Part shown: one piece after another, positions 5,480-8,284 of the stretch
How the letters are laid out: each line of letters starts with the position of its first letter
How positions within the stretch are numbered: the stretch's first letter is position 1
Source: Desulfovibrio sp.
GTDB lineage: Bacteria; Desulfobacterota; Desulfovibrionia; Desulfovibrionales; Desulfovibrionaceae
DNA: 8,284 nucleotides
Assembly (NCBI GenBank): GCA_031275955.1
Contig: JAISNZ010000203.1
Coordinates: 1-8,284 of the forward strand
Direction of reading: 5' to 3'
The notes under the pieces: generated by a model
Seen by the model: only the letters and a program-made list of their open reading frames with translations
Databases searched by the model: none
What the model was told of the DNA's origin: nothing
Position numbers and translations under genes: made by a program

Positions 5480-7366
5480 ATGCTCTATCAGACGCTTGCC
5501 GCCTGTGTGGCGGATCTGGAAAAGAACGGTTTTCTGCGCCGGATTGACGGCTGTGAGGTGGACCCCTGCCTGGAGGCGGCCGCCATTCAGCGCCGGGCCT
5601 TTCGCAGGGGAAGTCCGGCCCTGCTCTTCACCAGGGTCAAGGGAACCCCCTTTCCTCTGCTGGCCAATTTTTTCGGTTCAGGCGAACGCCTCCGCTTCAT
5701 TTTTCGCCATGGCCTCCGGGCGGTGGAGGCCCTGTTCAGGCTCAAGGCGGATCCGCGGGAGATCCTGCGCCATCCCCTGCGCTGCGTCTCTTTGCCCGGA
5801 GCCCTTCTGCACATGATGCCGCGCAAGGTCAGGACCGGCCCCGTCCTGTCCTGCTCCACCGTCCTTTCCCGGCTGCCCCGGATTGTTTCCTGGCCCGGGG
5901 ACGGGGGCGCCTACATTACGCTGCCCCAGGTCTATTCCGAGGATCCGGACCGGCCGGGTTTCGCCGCTTCCAACCTGGGCATGTACCGGGTGCAGATCAG
6001 CGGCAACGCCTTTGACCCGGATCTCGAGGCCGGACTGCATTACCAGATCCACCGGGGCATCGGGCCGCACCACGCCGCCGCCCTGGCCCGGGGAGTGCCC
6101 CTGCCCGTGAACGTCTTTGTCGGAGGGCCTCCCGCCCTGACCCTGGCCGCCATTATGCCCCTGCCCGAAGGCATGCCCGAGATTTTTTTCGCCGGTCTCC
6201 TGGCAGGGGGCCGCATTCCCATGATTGTGCCCAAGGCCGGTTCAGGCGCCTTGCCCCTGCCGGCTGAAGCGGACTTTTGTCTCTCGGGCGTCCTGCTCGC
6301 GCGCGACGGCAAGGCCCTGACCAAACCGGAAGGCCCCTTCGGGGATCATCTGGGCTATTACAGCCTGATCCACGATTTCCCCGTCCTGCGCGTCCACAGT
6401 GTCCGCCACCGCCGGGACGCCATCTGGCCTTTCACCTCCGTGGGCCGTCCGCCCCAGGAGGATACCGTTTTCGGGCAGTTCATCCACGAACTCACGGCCG
6501 CCCTCGTGCCCGCAACCTTCCCCGGGGTGCGCGAGGTTCACGCCGTGGACGCGGCCGGGGTGCATCCCCTGCTCCTGGCCCTGGGCAGCGAGCGCTATGT
6601 GCCCTTCGCCCGGGACCGGATTCCCCAGGAGCTGCTGACCTGCGGTTTTGCCCTTCTGGGCGGCACCCAGACCAGTTTGAGCAAATACCTGCTTCTGGCC
6701 GCCCAGGAAGACGCCCCCGGCCTGAGCACCCGCTCCGTTCCGGATTTTTTCCGGCACTTTCTGGCCCGGACCGATTTTTCCCGCGATCTGCACTTCATCA
6801 CCCGCACCACCATGGATACCCTGGATTACACCGGCATCAGCCTGAACCAGGGGTCCAAAGTCCTCTGGGCCGCCGCCGGAGAGCCACGGCGGCGCCTGTC
6901 CCTTGCCGTTCCTCCGGATCTTTCCCTGCCTCCCGGATTTGCCGATGCCCGGCTCTTCGCCCCCGGCATTCTCCTTTGCCGCGGCCCGGCCCACACCCTT
7001 GGACGCGATGTTCAGGACCCCGCCCTGGAACCCCTGGCCCTGGCTCTGGCCCGCCTTTCCCCCTCCCGCGAGGACGCTCCGGCCGAAGAGCCGGCCCTCC
7101 TTGTCGTTGTTGACGACCCCGCCTTCGCCTCCGCCTCCTGGGACAACTTTCTCTGGACGGCCTTCACCCGCTCGGATCCGGCCACGGACCTCTACGGCCC
7201 CCGCGCCGCAACGCATTGCAAGCACTGGTCCTGCGCCGCCCCCCTGATCATCGACGCCCGCGCCAAGGCTTTCCATGCCCCAGTTTTGGAAGATGACCCC
7301 GCCGTGGAAAAGCGCCTGGACGCCCTGGCCGCTCCCGGCCGCCCTCTCCACGGCCTGATTGCCTGA
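5480..7366 (+). CDS. UbiD-family prenylated-FMN-dependent decarboxylase, long form
   Basis: This 628-residue cytosolic enzyme is expected to decarboxylate (or carboxylate) an aromatic or unsaturated acid using prenylated FMN and Mn. By alignment in the head with E. coli UbiD, metal and cofactor residues are N165 (SNLGMYR), H191 (IHRGIG) and E234 (PEIFFAGLL). Catalytic residues are R170, E284 and D289, the last two in PEGPFGDHLGYY. E. coli UbiD is about 497 residues. The extra length here is mostly a segment of roughly 125 residues (about 411-535) between a SKYLLLAAQED strand and the LVVVDDPAFASASWDNFLWTAF region, both of which have UbiD counterparts. Long UbiD proteins occur in futalosine-type menaquinone pathways, and a menaquinone role is possible but unproven. 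The start at ATG 5480 has AGAGG 4 nt upstream and begins the typical YQTLAACVADLEKNG helix; an open frame extends to GTG 5267 but looks non-coding. No UbiX gene is in the window. Confidence 0.88.
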   Translation: MLYQTLAACVADLEKNGFLRRIDGCEVDPCLEAAAIQRRAFRRGSPALLFTRVKGTPFPLLANFFGSGERLRFIFRHGLRAVEALFRLKADPREILRHPLRCVSLPGALLHMMPRKVRTGPVLSCSTVLSRLPRIVSWPGDGGAYITLPQVYSEDPDRPGFAASNLGMYRVQISGNAFDPDLEAGLHYQIHRGIGPHHAAALARGVPLPVNVFVGGPPALTLAAIMPLPEGMPEIFFAGLLAGGRIPMIVPKAGSGALPLPAEADFCLSGVLLARDGKALTKPEGPFGDHLGYYSLIHDFPVLRVHSVRHRRDAIWPFTSVGRPPQEDTVFGQFIHELTAALVPATFPGVREVHAVDAAGVHPLLLALGSERYVPFARDRIPQELLTCGFALLGGTQTSLSKYLLLAAQEDAPGLSTRSVPDFFRHFLARTDFSRDLHFITRTTMDTLDYTGISLNQGSKVLWAAAGEPRRRLSLAVPPDLSLPPGFADARLFAPGILLCRGPAHTLGRDVQDPALEPLALALARLSPSREDAPAEEPALLVVVDDPAFASASWDNFLWTAFTRSDPATDLYGPRAATHCKHWSCAAPLIIDARAKAFHAPVLEDDPAVEKRLDALAAPGRPLHGLIA

Positions 7367-7406
7367 TTTCCGCGTAAATGCCTTTTGCTTGCCGCCTGGG
7401 AGGAAA

Positions 7407-7562
7407 ATGCTCCGGGACAGTAAAGGGAGAACGATGGACACCCGGGGAAGATCGTGGGAAGAATGCCGTGATGCGCCCCCGCTCCGGCGCATCGGCGGGA
7501 ACGGCCCGTTAGCCGGAGGTTTCCTGCGGGGCGGAGAAAAGCATTGCGGGAGGGAAAGATGA
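7407..7562 (+). CDS. Possible 51-residue ORF coupled to the amidohydrolase gene
   Basis: ATG 7407 is preceded by GGGAGG (7398-7403), and a second in-frame ATG at 7434 has GGGAG (7425-7429), so two candidate starts have ribosome binding sites. The stop TGA (7560-7562) overlaps the amidohydrolase ATG (7559-7561) in an ATGA arrangement, the usual sign of translational coupling. The 51-residue product is Arg- and Gly-rich with two cysteines, no membrane span and no family I know. It contains a perfect 8-bp inverted repeat. It may be a small protein, a leader that feeds ribosomes to the next gene, or a chance open frame. The last is quite possible in GC-rich DNA. Confidence 0.3.
   Translation: MLRDSKGRTMDTRGRSWEECRDAPPLRRIGGNGPLAGGFLRGGEKHCGRER
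7470..7493 (+). repeat. 8-bp stem-loop between UbiD and amidohydrolase genes
   Basis: GATGCGCC (7470-7477) pairs perfectly with GGCGCATC (7486-7493) around an 8-nt loop. It lacks a following T-run. It could reduce read-through or act as an attenuator between the two plus-strand genes. Confidence 0.55.
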
Positions 7563-8278
7563 AGAAAATAGACGCCCATGCCCATGTCGGCTATTTCGGT
7601 TCCTGGTGTGATGTGGGCCTGACGGCCCGGGAAATGGTTTCCGCCATGGGGGAGTATGCCATTGAAAAGAGCGTGATCAGCTATCCCGACAACTCCGTCA
7701 CTTCCGACGCCCTTGCGGCCTACCCGGAGAGCTTTGTGCCCCTTGCCTGGATAAACCCCCACCAGGGCGAGGAGGCTCTGCGCGAATTTTCTTCCCTTGT
7801 GGACAGGCTGGGCTTTGCCGGCCTGAAGCTGCACCCCCTGTTCAACGCCTACACGGCGAACGACGAGGTGGTCTTTCCCCTGATCGAACATGCCCGGAAA
7901 AGGGATCTGCCGGTCTTCATCCATTCGGGCCACCCCCCCTTTTCCCTTCCCTGGAGCATAGGGCAGCTTGCGGAGGCTTACCCAAAGGTGCGCTTTGTCA
8001 TGGTCCACATGGGGCATGGGCACGGAGTCTATATTCAGGCCGCTCTTGATGTCGCCGCCAAATACGACAACATCTGGCTGGAAAATTCGGGTATGCCCAT
8101 GCACACCAAGATCCGGGAAGCCTATCGGAGGGTGGGCCGGGAGCGGATCTTCTGGGGAAGCGACGCCCCATTTCATCATTACGCCGTGGAGATTTTACGC
8201 ACAGAGGTTTGCGGCTTGAAAGAGAGTCAGCTTGAAGATATTTTTTACCATAACATCAGGAAATTTCTCCATTTGTAG
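7559..8278 (+). CDS. Amidohydrolase/decarboxylase-superfamily TIM-barrel protein (PF04909 type)
   Basis: This 239-residue cytosolic metal enzyme is of the amidohydrolase_2 group, which includes ACMSD and resorcylate decarboxylases as well as hydrolases. Metal-site landmarks appear in order: DAHAH (H7, H9) after strand 1, GLKLHP (K90, H92), FIHSGH (H122, H125), VMVHMGHG (H150) and FWGSDAPF with D202, the catalytic aspartate position. The chain is at the short end for the group, but the barrel seems complete. ATG 7559 is preceded by GGGAGGG (7548-7554); an in-frame TTG at 7544 would place the site inside the gene and is rejected. It follows the UbiD gene by 192 bp on the same strand, and both families contain decarboxylases, so a shared pathway is possible but the substrate is unknown. 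It ends at TAG 8276-8278. Confidence 0.88.
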   Translation: MKKIDAHAHVGYFGSWCDVGLTAREMVSAMGEYAIEKSVISYPDNSVTSDALAAYPESFVPLAWINPHQGEEALREFSSLVDRLGFAGLKLHPLFNAYTANDEVVFPLIEHARKRDLPVFIHSGHPPFSLPWSIGQLAEAYPKVRFVMVHMGHGHGVYIQAALDVAAKYDNIWLENSGMPMHTKIREAYRRVGRERIFWGSDAPFHHYAVEILRTEVCGLKESQLEDIFYHNIRKFLHL

Positions 8279-8284
8279 AGCATG

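Noticed and set aside
6242..8179. Minus-strand open frame of 645 codons opposite the UbiD and amidohydrolase genes
   Set aside because: It runs across two clear plus-strand genes and their spacer, and its low-complexity Gly-rich product matches nothing known. It is a shadow of GC-biased codons.

Overview
The window looks like chromosomal DNA from a Desulfovibrio-type sulfate reducer. It is GC-rich. It encodes a periplasmic [NiFe] hydrogenase of the classic Desulfovibrio kind with its own maturation protease, and the left edge holds what appears to be the start of a napD-like gene. The assignment to this group is an inference from gene content and protein resemblance, not from a search.

Layout. 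Six genes lie on the minus strand in the left part, read from right to left. They are the hydrogenase small subunit (4044-5000), the large subunit (2340-4013), the maturation protease (1768-2262), an unlisted 24-codon membrane micro-ORF (1586-1660), a family 2 glycosyltransferase (332-1462), and the first 30 codons of a NapD-like chaperone that runs off the left edge (1-91). A large nested inverted repeat (1521-1576) lies just past the micro-ORF and probably ends the hydrogenase transcript. Between the glycosyltransferase and napD is a hairpin-packed block of about 185 bp, bounded by a 21-bp imperfect inverted repeat (121-141 and 327-347). It looks like a small non-coding mobile or dispersed repeat, and its right edge supplies the glycosyltransferase stop codon.

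On the plus strand are a 628-residue UbiD-family decarboxylase (5480-7366) and a 239-residue PF04909-type amidohydrolase (7559-8278). A possible 51-codon ORF lies between them, and its stop overlaps the amidohydrolase start. The divergent control region (about 5001-5479) contains a strikingly AT-rich stretch of about 100 bp in otherwise GC-rich DNA.

How the genes work together. The small subunit carries a Tat signal and three Fe-S clusters. It exports the Ni-Fe large subunit once the protease has removed a 15-residue C-terminal tail. The mature enzyme would oxidise or produce H2 in the periplasm. No hyp genes and no cytochrome partner are in the window. The UbiD protein would need prenylated FMN from a UbiX protein encoded elsewhere. 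Its substrate, and that of the amidohydrolase, cannot be read from the sequence. I found no CRISPR array, rRNA, tRNA or phage gene. Most of the window is ordinary metabolism. The points most worth a second look are the micro-ORF in the hydrogenase operon, the inverted-repeat-bounded hairpin block, and the insert in the UbiD protein.
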